A DNA stretch of 64,000 nt, taken from NCBI RefSeq assembly GCF_007860175.1, contig NZ_SJPX01000003.1, positions 80,552 through 144,551 of the forward strand, read 5' to 3'. This stretch comes from Rubripirellula reticaptiva (GTDB lineage: Bacteria > Planctomycetota > Planctomycetia > Pirellulales > Pirellulaceae). Every line of letters begins with the position of its first letter. Position 1 is the stretch's first letter. The translations under genes were made by a program, and so were the position numbers. Below are positions 8,643 to 19,883 of the stretch, piece by piece. The notes beneath the pieces were generated by a model that had not been told where the DNA came from, searched no databases, and worked only from the letters and a program-made list of their open reading frames with translations.

Positions 8643-9484
8643 GCGACGTGATAAGCGATGAAGCGGCACGGCAAAGCGCGGTGCATTTGGATCGGCGTTC
8701 CCATCGCGTATTGACCTAGATCAGCGAACTCGTTTCGAGTGAACGATCCGCGAACACTTTGAGGACCATCATGATGCACCACCTTTGAACGCGACAACAC
8801 TCTTGACGCAAACGCCACCAACCCAACATTCAGCCGAGACCGCTCCAAATCGCACACTAGGATCGCATTGTCAGTCGCCGCGCGCATTTGACGCAGCAAA
8901 TTGATGGCGTCAGCGACTTCCAAGTGATGCATGAACAACGAGTTGGTGACCAAGTCGAACCCGGTTGGCAGCGGCTCGGTCAGACAGTTCATTTGGATCG
9001 AAGTCACGTTCACGCCGCGTGCGCGAGCAAGCCTTTGTTGTTGCTCGATCGCCACCGGACTGATGTCAAGCATTGTGATTTGCAGATCGACTCCATCGCG
9101 TTTGGCCTGGCGAGCCCACGCGATCGGAACGTCACCACCGCCGCTGGCAACGTCAAGAACTTTAAGCGGCCGCGGAGTCGTAGCCGACAACAAGCGGTTC
9201 TTGGTCAACCGGCGGACATATCGATACATCAAGCTTGCCACACCGGTGTATCGGTTCAGCCTCGCAAGTCCTGCCAGCGCCTGAGCATGTTCCAACGGAT
9301 CAATCGCAGGATCGTCCATCCACTCGGGACGCAGATCGCGAAGCAAAGTAAATTTCCGCCTAATCGGGAAAATAAGTTCTTCCGCGTCGGTGTTTATCTG
9401 CTGCCGACTGGTGAAATCACAATCGACTGCGTCTGTATGATTGAGAATGATTAACCTTCCTCTTCCAACGGGCGATGCTTCCAC
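8639..9484 (-). CDS. Class I SAM-dependent methyltransferase
   Basis: Transfers a methyl group from S-adenosylmethionine to an unknown small molecule. The Rossmann motif I is VLDVASGGGDVPIAWA, followed by an acidic motif II (ITMLDISPVAI) and a motif VTNSLFMHHLE, as in UbiE-like enzymes. The longest frame starts at 9484, but the first 45 or so residues look untypical. A TTG at 9346, just before LRDLRPEWMDDP, may be the true start, giving about 235 residues. It is translationally coupled to the FAD oxidoreductase downstream, so the two probably act on the same product, perhaps a quinone or alkylresorcinol-like compound. That last point is inference from neighbourhoods in related genomes. Confidence 0.8.
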   Translation of the reverse strand: MEASPVGRGRLIILNHTDAVDCDFTSRQQINTDAEELIFPIRRKFTLLRDLRPEWMDDPAIDPLEHAQALAGLARLNRYTGVASLMYRYVRRLTKNRLLSATTPRPLKVLDVASGGGDVPIAWARQAKRDGVDLQITMLDISPVAIEQQQRLARARGVNVTSIQMNCLTEPLPTGFDLVTNSLFMHHLEVADAINLLRQMRAATDNAILVCDLERSRLNVGLVAFASRVLSRSKVVHHDGPQSVRGSFTRNEFADLGQYAMGTPIQMHRALPCRFIAYHVA

Positions 9485-9609
9485 AAACTTATGCGATTAT
9501 GCTGCGTCCCTACACTGGCGCCGACATATCGCATCTCGGATTCTGGTTTATCAACGACGAAACATCGGAATGGTAGTCCGACGGCTAGTGGTTAGCTGCA
9601 ACTCGATTG

Positions 9610-12600
9610 TTAGTCTTTCGAACGCAGAAAAGTAATTAGATCGCCGAACTCGTCTGGCGACAAACTCTCAGCAAAATTGCTTGGCATCAGCGACCGACCG
9701 GCTTCGCGGCGCTGCTCAATATTTGCTACGTCGACATTCACTTTCGTCCCATCGGTCAGGAGCACGTTAATCTGCCGGTCATTTTCCGAAGCGACCAACC
9801 CAACGATGACACGACCGTTGTCCAAAAGGAAACTGGTGGTACGGAATGCTTGATCCACGTTCTGATCGGGTGTCACGATATCTTCCAACAAACGCTCAAT
9901 GCTGCGAGTCGTCGCGCCATCAAGTTGTGGTCCAACGACGGCGCCTTCGCCTCGCAATTGATGGCACACCGCACAGTGTTTCGTGTACAGCCGTTTGCCA
10001 TTGGTGCGATCGCCCGAATCTGACACGACCGTGGCTTTCAAATCTTCAAGTGCCTTCAGCGCCGAATCGTCGGCACCGATGCCCTTCGTCATTTCGTCGA
10101 GACGATGCCGTTGCTGTGCTGTCAGCCTGGGGTGGACGGCCTGCGCCACGGTGGCGTCGACCAACACCTCGCGGCTGATCCAACCCCATTGGGCCATGTC
10201 GAGCAACGTTTCCACCTCGGCACCGCTGGTCGCCCACGCCATAGCAAGATCCCGTTGACCGCCCGAGGACAGTTCCTTGCACAATTGCCGCGTTGCCTCG
10301 TGAAAAGCCTCGCGATCACGCACTAACATCGACTTGATCGTCCGTTCAACTAAGTCATTCGGGGCTTTGGAGTCTTGCAGAATCTGCAACACGATTGCCG
10401 CATCCAGATCGTCACGCAGGCGGGCGATCGTACTAGCCACCTCGACTCGCCACCGTCGCGACAGACGATTCGAATCAAGCATGGCGCAAAGCGAGTCCAT
10501 GCTTTCGTTAAGTCCGAGACGATTGATCCAAGCCAGCGAAGTCGCCAGCGGCGAAGAATCGTCGGCGTAGCTGAGCCAAACGGGTTCGAATCGTCCGACG
10601 GCCAACCATGCATAGGAGGCCCCCGAATCACCATCGATGCACTCGATGTGGACACCGCGTCCCGCCACCGAGGCGGTGTCCCAGCGAAACGGCCGCGCCA
10701 TATCGTTTCGTGGTGGCGTCGCCTCGTGCAAAACTTCGCCCGTCTCGTCCAAGATCAAACGAACCGTGTTCTTCCCATGGTCCTGTTCGGACGGCAACCC
10801 GTTGTGCCCAGCCATCCAAAATTCAATGCTCTCGGGCGCTGCGAATGTGTCGCTGATCAGCGCGCCGATGTAAGTTTCGCCGCGGCCAAAACTACTGACT
10901 AGCATCGCATCTTCACCACTTTCGAGTTTGCGTTTTTCGCTTTGCCATGACACACCATCATCGGTGAACCAGCTCAGCCGCTTGCCAGTTTTGTCGACAT
11001 TTGCCAGTTCGGCTTGCACCAATTGACTGGCCCACTGGCGAAGAGACGCCGCCACGTCACGGGGCCTGGCGTTTTGCGCATCACAAAGCACCTCGAGCAC
11101 ATCGAATTGTTTCTCGCGATCACTACCGGTGATCTCCCGTGCGACTCGCACGCAATCATCCAATTGCTCGGGGCCAGCATTCCTGGCGGCGTGGGACAAG
11201 TATTCATCGCGGTCAGCCGTCGCAGGATTATCCGACAAAAATCTCAGCAAGCTCGCAGTCACCTCCCACCGTTGCACACCCAACAGAATCGATGCCAAGT
11301 TGACGCCGGGGGTTTGGGACCAAACATCATCGCTCGCTGGTGCGTTGTTCATCAGATTGGCAACGGCGATGCGGATCGTTTGCCGCAGCACTGGATCGCG
11401 ATCTGGAACTGACGACAACCGCTTCAGCAGCAAAGCCACGTCAGTTGTCCGGCCATGGCATCCCAGCAATTCTGCCGATGTGCGAACGACGTGAGCATTG
11501 CCAGCGGCGAGTCCCGTTCGCACCTCGTCCAGATGCCGACCGTCGCTTGATTCGTGTTCCAGCAAACGGCCAGCCTGTCGCAGCGATATCACCTGATCCA
11601 GAGCGGGCGTCAACGGAGGACCGGCCTGCTGATCACCCGTGTATCGAATTTGCCAAATCCGGCCGCTCGTACGATCACGTTCGGGATGTTCCAGCGGCAC
11701 TTCGTAATGGCCGATGATCTTGTTGTAAAAGTCGGCAACGTAGATATTGCCGTCCGGTCCAAACTGCACATCGACGGGGCGAAACCAAGGGTCATCGCTG
11801 GTCAAAAAGTCCGCGCGTTCTTCGCCGATCGCCGTCGCGCCCCGAAAGATTCGCTGGTTGCGATTCAGTCGCGATGTCATCACGTTGCCGCTAATAAACT
11901 GCTCACGCAGCGGAACAATCGAGCTATCGGGCGGAACGAACAGCAGTCCAGAAATGGCAGTGCTGCCGTGCAGATGGTCCAGCATCGGCGGCAGGAAACC
12001 GAGGCCGTCATGCGGCCTGCCGAAACTGGGATAGCACGCGCCGCGAATCAACTGCGAAATCGGTTTGCTGTGACAGTCGGCCGAATAGAAGTAGCCCCAC
12101 TCGTCGGTCGTCATTCCAAACGGGTTGACCTGGCCGTGTGTGTAATGCTCGACGCGGCTGCCGTCGGGGCGAAAGCGAAACGCATTGCCCGAGTGCATCG
12201 TCACGACGTGTCCATCGGTGCCCGCGACTTGGCTTTGGTTGTTGAATCCGTGGCAGGCATGAATCCATCCGTCGCCCGCGTCACGCAACGAATTCACCAT
12301 CCCGTGCGTGTCGCGCGACGTATCGAATGGACCGAGCACGACGTCGCGCCGATCGCACTTGCCATCGCCGTCGGTGTCTCGCAGATACCACAGATTGGGA
12401 ATACTGAAACAGAGACAGCCTTCGCCATACGGCAGCACGCCGATTGGAATGTTCAATCCATCAGCAAACGTTTCAAAGCGATCAGCCGCACCGTCGCCGT
12501 CGGTATCTTGAAGGATCGATACCGCATCGCGAGCTTTGTCGGGATCTGTCGCCGGATAGGGATACTCGACGCTGTGCGTTACCCACAATCGTCCGCCTGC

Positions 12601-12873
12601 GTCAAACGCCATGTTCAGCGGCTTAGAGATTTGCGGTTCGGACGCGAAAAGTCGAATCTCGAATCCGGGCGGCAGATGAAACCCTCGTCGTTGTTGTTCG
12701 GGGGACTGCCAGTCCGTCGAACGAACACCTTCGCCGTAAATCGCTGCATCCGTAATGGGCTCGGCCGCAGGCGGCAACCCAATAGGATCGGCACTCCAAC
12801 TCTTGCCAACGAGGCAAACGACCAGAAGAGCACATTGCATGATCGTTGGGCCAGGCTTCAAGGTTTTATCCAT
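9610..12873 (-). CDS. PVC-type heme-binding dehydrogenase (membrane-bound dehydrogenase domain, cytochrome c tail)
   Basis: Large secreted protein of a family greatly expanded in Planctomycetota. ATG 12873 begins MDKTLKPGPTIMQCALLV, a signal peptide ending near SWSADP; an in-frame ATG at 12942 would overlap the upstream gene by four bases but adds 23 untypical residues. The N-terminal part is a glucose/sorbosone-dehydrogenase-like beta propeller with repeated DTDGDG motifs that look calcium-binding. The middle is helical, HEAT-like. The C-terminal domain holds a single c-type heme motif, CAVCH, at about residue 966, followed by GEGAVVGPQLDG and a likely Met axial ligand in SLMPSNFAESL. It probably oxidises a sugar-like substrate in the periplasm and passes electrons to its heme. 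The substrate is unknown. Confidence 0.9.
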   Translation of the reverse strand: MDKTLKPGPTIMQCALLVVCLVGKSWSADPIGLPPAAEPITDAAIYGEGVRSTDWQSPEQQRRGFHLPPGFEIRLFASEPQISKPLNMAFDAGGRLWVTHSVEYPYPATDPDKARDAVSILQDTDGDGAADRFETFADGLNIPIGVLPYGEGCLCFSIPNLWYLRDTDGDGKCDRRDVVLGPFDTSRDTHGMVNSLRDAGDGWIHACHGFNNQSQVAGTDGHVVTMHSGNAFRFRPDGSRVEHYTHGQVNPFGMTTDEWGYFYSADCHSKPISQLIRGACYPSFGRPHDGLGFLPPMLDHLHGSTAISGLLFVPPDSSIVPLREQFISGNVMTSRLNRNQRIFRGATAIGEERADFLTSDDPWFRPVDVQFGPDGNIYVADFYNKIIGHYEVPLEHPERDRTSGRIWQIRYTGDQQAGPPLTPALDQVISLRQAGRLLEHESSDGRHLDEVRTGLAAGNAHVVRTSAELLGCHGRTTDVALLLKRLSSVPDRDPVLRQTIRIAVANLMNNAPASDDVWSQTPGVNLASILLGVQRWEVTASLLRFLSDNPATADRDEYLSHAARNAGPEQLDDCVRVAREITGSDREKQFDVLEVLCDAQNARPRDVAASLRQWASQLVQAELANVDKTGKRLSWFTDDGVSWQSEKRKLESGEDAMLVSSFGRGETYIGALISDTFAAPESIEFWMAGHNGLPSEQDHGKNTVRLILDETGEVLHEATPPRNDMARPFRWDTASVAGRGVHIECIDGDSGASYAWLAVGRFEPVWLSYADDSSPLATSLAWINRLGLNESMDSLCAMLDSNRLSRRWRVEVASTIARLRDDLDAAIVLQILQDSKAPNDLVERTIKSMLVRDREAFHEATRQLCKELSSGGQRDLAMAWATSGAEVETLLDMAQWGWISREVLVDATVAQAVHPRLTAQQRHRLDEMTKGIGADDSALKALEDLKATVVSDSGDRTNGKRLYTKHCAVCHQLRGEGAVVGPQLDGATTRSIERLLEDIVTPDQNVDQAFRTTSFLLDNGRVIVGLVASENDRQINVLLTDGTKVNVDVANIEQRREAGRSLMPSNFAESLSPDEFGDLITFLRSKD

Positions 12874-12938
12874 TTGATTGCCACGCGTTTTGTTGCCAGA
12901 GCAAATTTGGGGTGTCGAGACGAAAGAGCAGCGAAACG

Positions 12939-13856
12939 TCAAGTCGATTCTAGCTTTAGACCTAGTCTTTCAAGATCTACAATCCGTTTAGACCAGTCGA
13001 TTCGGCAAGGGGCTCCGATCGGTTGGTCATCGCGATAGACGCCCAGCGACAAAGATCGAATTCGATCGTGGCGGACTTGCTTGTCGACCAACGGCATGGC
13101 AGCCGATCGGTCCTGCAGAGCTTCCAGCAACTGCTGTTTTTCTTCGTCCAACCAAGCGATCGCGATGCGGTGCAGCGCGACAATACGGAACCAGTGCCAA
13201 GGCTTTTCGACAGACACACATTGCCGGCACCATTTCCAATCGGCAAACCTGCGCAAGTCATCCGGTCGAATTAGAAAACAACGCACGCACTTCTTACGCA
13301 CAACCGTTCGGTCTTCACACGTCATCGCGAACAGCCACGGTTCTCGCGGAATCGACGTCACTGCAAACAGACCCGCAATGTGCCCCATCGCGTCGTTGAC
13401 GAGTTCAAAACCAAGTGTTCCTTCGGTGTTTAAGATCGGATCGGCGAGCGTACAATCGTTGGCCGCTTTCTCAACGGCTTCGCGAACGGCGATGTTGTCG
13501 TAAAGATCATTTAGAGTTGTTTTCGGAGCCATATTGCGGAACAACAAAACCCATCGCTGCGGCATTTGCTCGGCCACTTGCGACGCTGACGTCTCGACCT
13601 CGCCGGCCGATGGGCCATCGACGGCGGCACTGTCGTTCGTATCGTCAGGCGACAGATAATGCACTTGAAAAACGAAGTCATCTGAGTCACCGGATTGCAA
13701 TCGCTGGATCGCGTTGAGACGGCGCCGGAACAGCAAAAACCAACTAACCAAAATCCCGGCCAGAAAACCGCCAGCCTTGCCAAGGAATTCAGGCAACAAT
13801 CGCTCCCATTGCAGCGTCATGAGCCAGTCGATGAAAGGTTGCAAGTTTTTGTCCAT
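12939..13856 (-). CDS. Hypothetical protein with one N-terminal membrane segment
   Basis: I do not recognise the family. ATG 13856 gives MDKNLQPFIDWLMTLQWE followed by a hydrophobic helix (GFLAGILVSWFLLF, about residues 30-44) and then a cytoplasmic-looking domain of about 250 residues. That domain contains five cysteines, including a CxxC in the segment WKWCRQC, and a basic segment RKKCVRCF; a metal-binding knuckle is possible but not proven. The same frame is open to 13904. Its stop overlaps the longest form of the downstream PVC-type dehydrogenase by four bases, so the two may be co-transcribed. Confidence 0.7.
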   Translation of the reverse strand: MDKNLQPFIDWLMTLQWERLLPEFLGKAGGFLAGILVSWFLLFRRRLNAIQRLQSGDSDDFVFQVHYLSPDDTNDSAAVDGPSAGEVETSASQVAEQMPQRWVLLFRNMAPKTTLNDLYDNIAVREAVEKAANDCTLADPILNTEGTLGFELVNDAMGHIAGLFAVTSIPREPWLFAMTCEDRTVVRKKCVRCFLIRPDDLRRFADWKWCRQCVSVEKPWHWFRIVALHRIAIAWLDEEKQQLLEALQDRSAAMPLVDKQVRHDRIRSLSLGVYRDDQPIGAPCRIDWSKRIVDLERLGLKLEST

Positions 13857-13990
13857 CTGTTGGTGAGGCAATCGTTGACGCGCGTAGAGTGAGTTTCGCA
13901 ACACAGTTTACGAAAGATTATGTCGCCTAAACGATCCGCAGGTAGCCCCCGGCATTGCCCCCAACCACGACATTGTTTGCGTCAACAATA

Positions 13991-16135
<2,145 letters not shown>

Positions 16136-16315
16136 TCAAGTTTCATTGAACAGCGCAGGATCAACCATCGACGGCAAATTTCCCACATTTGCACCGTCGG
16201 CGAAAGCAGACTTGAAGTTCCGAGCCAACCACGCACGGGCATCAAGATTTGATTTACAATTAGGTCCGCCCAACTCTCCCACCCAAGCACCCTCTTCTCG
16301 ATCTGAAATTACTTG

Positions 16316-18103
16316 ATGAAAAACATTTTGACCGTCGTCGCCATTTTGACACTGTGGTGCCTGCCTCAGATTGCCTCTGCCGCGGACAAGCCTAATGTTG
16401 TGATTGTGATCACCGACGACCAAGGCTACGGTGACCTGGGATGCTTGGGCAACCCGGTGTTGAAAACGCCCGAAATCGACAAACTGTATGCTGATTCAGT
16501 TCGCTTGACCGACTATCACGTCGCGCCAACCTGTTCGCCAACGCGATGCGCGTTCCTGACCGGACACTGGACCAATCGCACGGGCGTTTGGCACACGATC
16601 ATGGGCCGATCAATGCTACGTGAAAACGAAGTCACGATGGGCGACGTTTTTCAAGCGGCCGGATACGAAACCGGAATGTTCGGTAAATGGCATTTGGGCG
16701 ACAACTATCCGTTTCGCGCCGAAGACCGTGGGTTTGGCGAAGTGCTGCGGCACGGCGGCGGCGGAGTAGGCCAGACGCCTGATTTCTGGGACAATGCTTA
16801 TTTTGACGGCCAGTACTTCCACAACTCCGTCGAAACACCGGTCAATGGATTTTGCACGGATGTTTTCTTTGACTATGCCAAGCGTTTCATCAAAACGCAA
16901 AATGACGCAGGCAAACCGTTCTTGGCGTACATCGCCACCAACGCGCCGCATGGACCAATGCATTCACCGGAGCAATACAGCAAACCGTATTCAGATCAAC
17001 CGGTTGGGCTGGCAAACTTTTATGGCATGATTGCGAACATTGATGACAACGTTGGGCAGATGAAACGATTCCTGGATGAATCAGGACTCAGCGAAAACAC
17101 GATCTTTATCTTCACAACGGACAATGGGACGTCGGCAGGTGAGAAGGTTTTCAACGCGGGGATGCGAGGAAAGAAGGGAAGCCCCTACGACGGTGGTCAC
17201 CGCGTACCATTTTTCATTCATTGGCCAAATGGGAAATTAACCGGAGGACGCGATGTCGACCCGATTACCGCTTACGTCGACGTACTGCCGACGCTGATCG
17301 AATTGTGCAACATCGCGCCACCCGAAGGCGTAAAGTTTGACGGAACCTCGATCAAGCCATTACTCGAAAACACTTCAAAAGATGAGACGTCGTCGGATTG
17401 GGACGACCGAATCTTGGTGACCGATTCACAACGTGTGAAGGACCCGATCAAGTGGCGGCAAAGTGCGGTCATGACCAGCCGATATCGATTGATCGACGGC
17501 AAAGAACTTTATGACATGACTTCGGACCCCGGCCAAAGCCACAACGTTGCCGCAGACAATCAAGAAGTGGTCGCACGATTGACCGATTTTTATGAGAATT
17601 GGTGGGCCGAATTGGAACCCACATTCGCCGACGAGACTTCGATCTACTTGGGACATCCGGCCAGCAACCCAACCCGTTTGACTTGCCACGACTGGATTAC
17701 CACTCAAATGGTCCCATGGAACCAATCCCAAGTCCGCGGCGCAATGAATGGCGACGCAAACACCGGGTTCTGGAACGTCAAAGTGGTTGAAGACGGTGAC
17801 TACGAGATTCGATTGCGACGCTGGCCCACAGAGTCTGGCGCTGCGATCGACCAAGCTCTACCGCCCGGCGCAGATGTGCCTGGTGACAAAGCGTATCGAG
17901 CCCGCCCCGGAAAAGCGTTTCAGCCCGTCCGTGCCACCGTCGAAATCGCAGGCCAAAAGGCAGAGTCTTCCGTCCAGCCGGGCGACGAAGAAGTCGCTTT
18001 CAATATGAACCTTAAAAGCGGACGCACAAAGTTGACTGCGTTGTTTGAGACGAAGTCGGGCGAAATTTATGGAGCCTATTATGCGTACGTGCGCAAGAAG
18101 TAG
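16316..18103 (+). CDS. Secreted arylsulfatase
   Basis: Formylglycine-dependent sulfatase that removes sulfate esters, probably from algal polysaccharides, in the periplasm or outside the cell. ATG 16316 (an adjacent TTG at 16313 is in frame) begins a signal peptide, MKNILTVVAILTLWCLP, with cleavage near SAADKP. The metal motif ITDDQGYGDLGC is followed by the FGly signature CSPTRCAFLTG; the modified Cys is residue 73. The second signature GKWHLGD and the metal residues in FTTDNGTSAG are present. After the catalytic domain, about 150 C-terminal residues include a beta-rich segment (NVKVVEDGDYEIRLRRWP) also found in other planctomycete sulfatases. About 595 residues. The downstream lipoprotein starts inside its last codons. 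Confidence 0.95.
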   Translation: MKNILTVVAILTLWCLPQIASAADKPNVVIVITDDQGYGDLGCLGNPVLKTPEIDKLYADSVRLTDYHVAPTCSPTRCAFLTGHWTNRTGVWHTIMGRSMLRENEVTMGDVFQAAGYETGMFGKWHLGDNYPFRAEDRGFGEVLRHGGGGVGQTPDFWDNAYFDGQYFHNSVETPVNGFCTDVFFDYAKRFIKTQNDAGKPFLAYIATNAPHGPMHSPEQYSKPYSDQPVGLANFYGMIANIDDNVGQMKRFLDESGLSENTIFIFTTDNGTSAGEKVFNAGMRGKKGSPYDGGHRVPFFIHWPNGKLTGGRDVDPITAYVDVLPTLIELCNIAPPEGVKFDGTSIKPLLENTSKDETSSDWDDRILVTDSQRVKDPIKWRQSAVMTSRYRLIDGKELYDMTSDPGQSHNVAADNQEVVARLTDFYENWWAELEPTFADETSIYLGHPASNPTRLTCHDWITTQMVPWNQSQVRGAMNGDANTGFWNVKVVEDGDYEIRLRRWPTESGAAIDQALPPGADVPGDKAYRARPGKAFQPVRATVEIAGQKAESSVQPGDEEVAFNMNLKSGRTKLTALFETKSGEIYGAYYAYVRKK

Positions 18104-18557
18104 ACACCGCGTTTTGACCGTGATTGGCTTGCTGGTAGTTTCGGTGACGTCACTCGGCTGCCAACCCGAGGCCCCAGCACGCCAAGCGATCAGCGGAACT
18201 GTTTCGATCCCCGACTCGGAATCGAATTCCGGTCTCCCCAACGGGACCTTGATGCTTTTACCAACCGAAGGTCACTCGGGCCCCGCCGCTTCGACAACTG
18301 TCGTCGATGGTGCGTTCGAGTTTGCAACATCCAATGGACCGCTGCCAGGAACCTATTCGGCGGTTTTCACCGTGAAATTGGAAAACGACGAAGCCTCTGA
18401 AACGGTATTCCCCATGTCAAAAGCAGAGCTACTGGCGGGTCGTACGGACGACGAAACCAGCGAAAAACTAAATTCGCAAACGCCCACGAAATTTCGGACG
18501 CGGGTGGAAATTTCCGAAGACCAGTCCGATGCAGTACAACTAGAATTCGAAAAATAG
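18081..18557 (+). CDS. Lipoprotein, carboxypeptidase-regulatory-like small protein
   Basis: ATG 18081 lies within the 3' end of the sulfatase gene (23-base overlap) and opens MRTCARSRHRVLTVIGLLVV with a lipobox VTSLGC, so the mature protein should be lipid-anchored at Cys28. The remaining 130 residues have a beta-sandwich pattern (ISGTVSIPDSES, PNGTLMLLPTEG, DGAFEFATSNGPLPGTYSAVF) typical of the small carboxypeptidase-regulatory-like lipoproteins that accompany sulfatases and DUF1559 proteins in planctomycetes. The function is unknown. The overlap suggests expression together with the sulfatase. Confidence 0.85.
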   Translation: MRTCARSRHRVLTVIGLLVVSVTSLGCQPEAPARQAISGTVSIPDSESNSGLPNGTLMLLPTEGHSGPAASTTVVDGAFEFATSNGPLPGTYSAVFTVKLENDEASETVFPMSKAELLAGRTDDETSEKLNSQTPTKFRTRVEISEDQSDAVQLEFEK

Positions 18558-18691
18558 ACCATGAATTTCCCGAGCGGAACTGCACGCAATCACCCACGCG
18601 GGTGGCAGAATCGAGAGTGCGAAGCCCGCTTGTTCGCAGAATTTCAAAAGTGCTAGTGTCGAAATTTTGACTCTTCACGCCCGCCCGCTTT

Positions 18692-19693
18692 ATGATTGGG
18701 TTCCACGAAAGCTTCACTTCCAAATTACCGCAACGTCGGTTGCTCCCTTTGAACCTGTTTTCTGCAAACGACCGTGCCTATGCCCGATCTGCCTTCACGC
18801 TAGTTGAATTGCTGGTCGTGATTGCAATCATCGGGATCCTGGTAGGCTTGCTGCTACCGGCCGTTCAGGCGGCACGGGAAGCATCGCGTCGGATGCAGTG
18901 TTCAAATAACTCGAAGCAGTATGCGTTGGCGATTCACAATTACCACGCCGCATTCAAACAGTTTCCGACCGGTTCGCGTCTTTCTTCACCCTACGGGTAT
19001 TTCTGGGGCATGACGGCCGAGACGCTGCCGTTCATGGAAGAGTCGAGTCGCTTTCAAACGATCAACTTTGGCGCCGGTGCCTGTGGGCCACATTTAATCG
19101 ATCTGCAAACCCGTGGCGCAGCGGATCCCGGGTCGACGCCGATTAAAACGCTGCTCTGTCCAAGCGACATTCGCAGCGGCGAACAATTGCTTAGCGGTCC
19201 CAACGGACCACTACCACAGTCGGGCGACGTCGGGCTGCTGTATCCGACCAACTATCTCGGCATGGCCGGCTCGCTGGACGGAGACATCGAAAACACATTT
19301 CAAGCGTGTGGTGGAATTCGCAATGGCGATGGACTGTTCTACACCAACAAGTCACATCGGTTTCGCGATGTGCTGGACGGGACCGCGCAAACGATCATGT
19401 TTGGCGAACGTTCGATCCCCGAAGACCTTGGTTGGGGGTGGCCGCTGTGCGGCGGCGACGAATGCGAGCACTACATCACCGCTCGAGCCGGATTGTACAT
19501 GGGAAACCACAAACCGGCTGAATACTACCAGCATTTGCAGCATTACTGGAGTTGGCATTTTGGAGGCTGCCATTTGACGATGGCCGATGGCAGCGTTCAC
19601 TTCATGTCGTACAGCCTGGATTACGAAACGTACAACGATTTGGCGACTCGCGCCGGTCATGAAGTAATCGCGGCCGAGGACTGGCCACTTTAG
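18692..19693 (+). CDS. DUF1559 prepilin-like (type II pseudopilin) protein
   Basis: Member of the largest planctomycete-specific family of pseudopilin-like proteins. A basic N-terminal stretch of about 33 residues is followed by the class III signal AFTLVELLVVIAIIGILVG, with Glu39 at the +5 position, and then PAVQAAREASRRMQCSNN, which is diagnostic of DUF1559. The usual Gly before Phe is replaced by Ala34, a small change that may affect peptidase processing. The C-terminal HFGGCHLTMADGSVHF matches the family motif with DG near the end. 333 residues, normal length. It probably forms part of a cell-surface pilus-like or secretion structure. Confidence 0.93.
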   Translation: MIGFHESFTSKLPQRRLLPLNLFSANDRAYARSAFTLVELLVVIAIIGILVGLLLPAVQAAREASRRMQCSNNSKQYALAIHNYHAAFKQFPTGSRLSSPYGYFWGMTAETLPFMEESSRFQTINFGAGACGPHLIDLQTRGAADPGSTPIKTLLCPSDIRSGEQLLSGPNGPLPQSGDVGLLYPTNYLGMAGSLDGDIENTFQACGGIRNGDGLFYTNKSHRFRDVLDGTAQTIMFGERSIPEDLGWGWPLCGGDECEHYITARAGLYMGNHKPAEYYQHLQHYWSWHFGGCHLTMADGSVHFMSYSLDYETYNDLATRAGHEVIAAEDWPL

Positions 19694-19883
19694 AATTTGG
19701 CTGCCTTCGAAAGCGACTCTGATGGGTTTGCGGTTTCAAGTCCCCAACTTTCCCGACCGAAACTTTTTGGCTGCCGCAGTGTTTTGCAATCATCTGGTTG
19801 CCGAAGCGGTATATTGGTGCCGAGCGCCGATTACTTCCCACCTCAGCACGCCCACCCTTTGACGCAAAAGGTCAACCGCGCCC

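Noticed and set aside
11554-13038. Long plus-strand open frame of about 490 codons
   Set aside because: Antisense to the PVC-type dehydrogenase, whose frame has signal peptide, CxxCH and repeats. The opposite frame has untypical composition rich in Arg and no domain.
19784-19815. Promoter TTGCAA/TATATT before the MoxR operon
   Set aside because: The spacer is 20 bases, too long for a confident sigma70 promoter.
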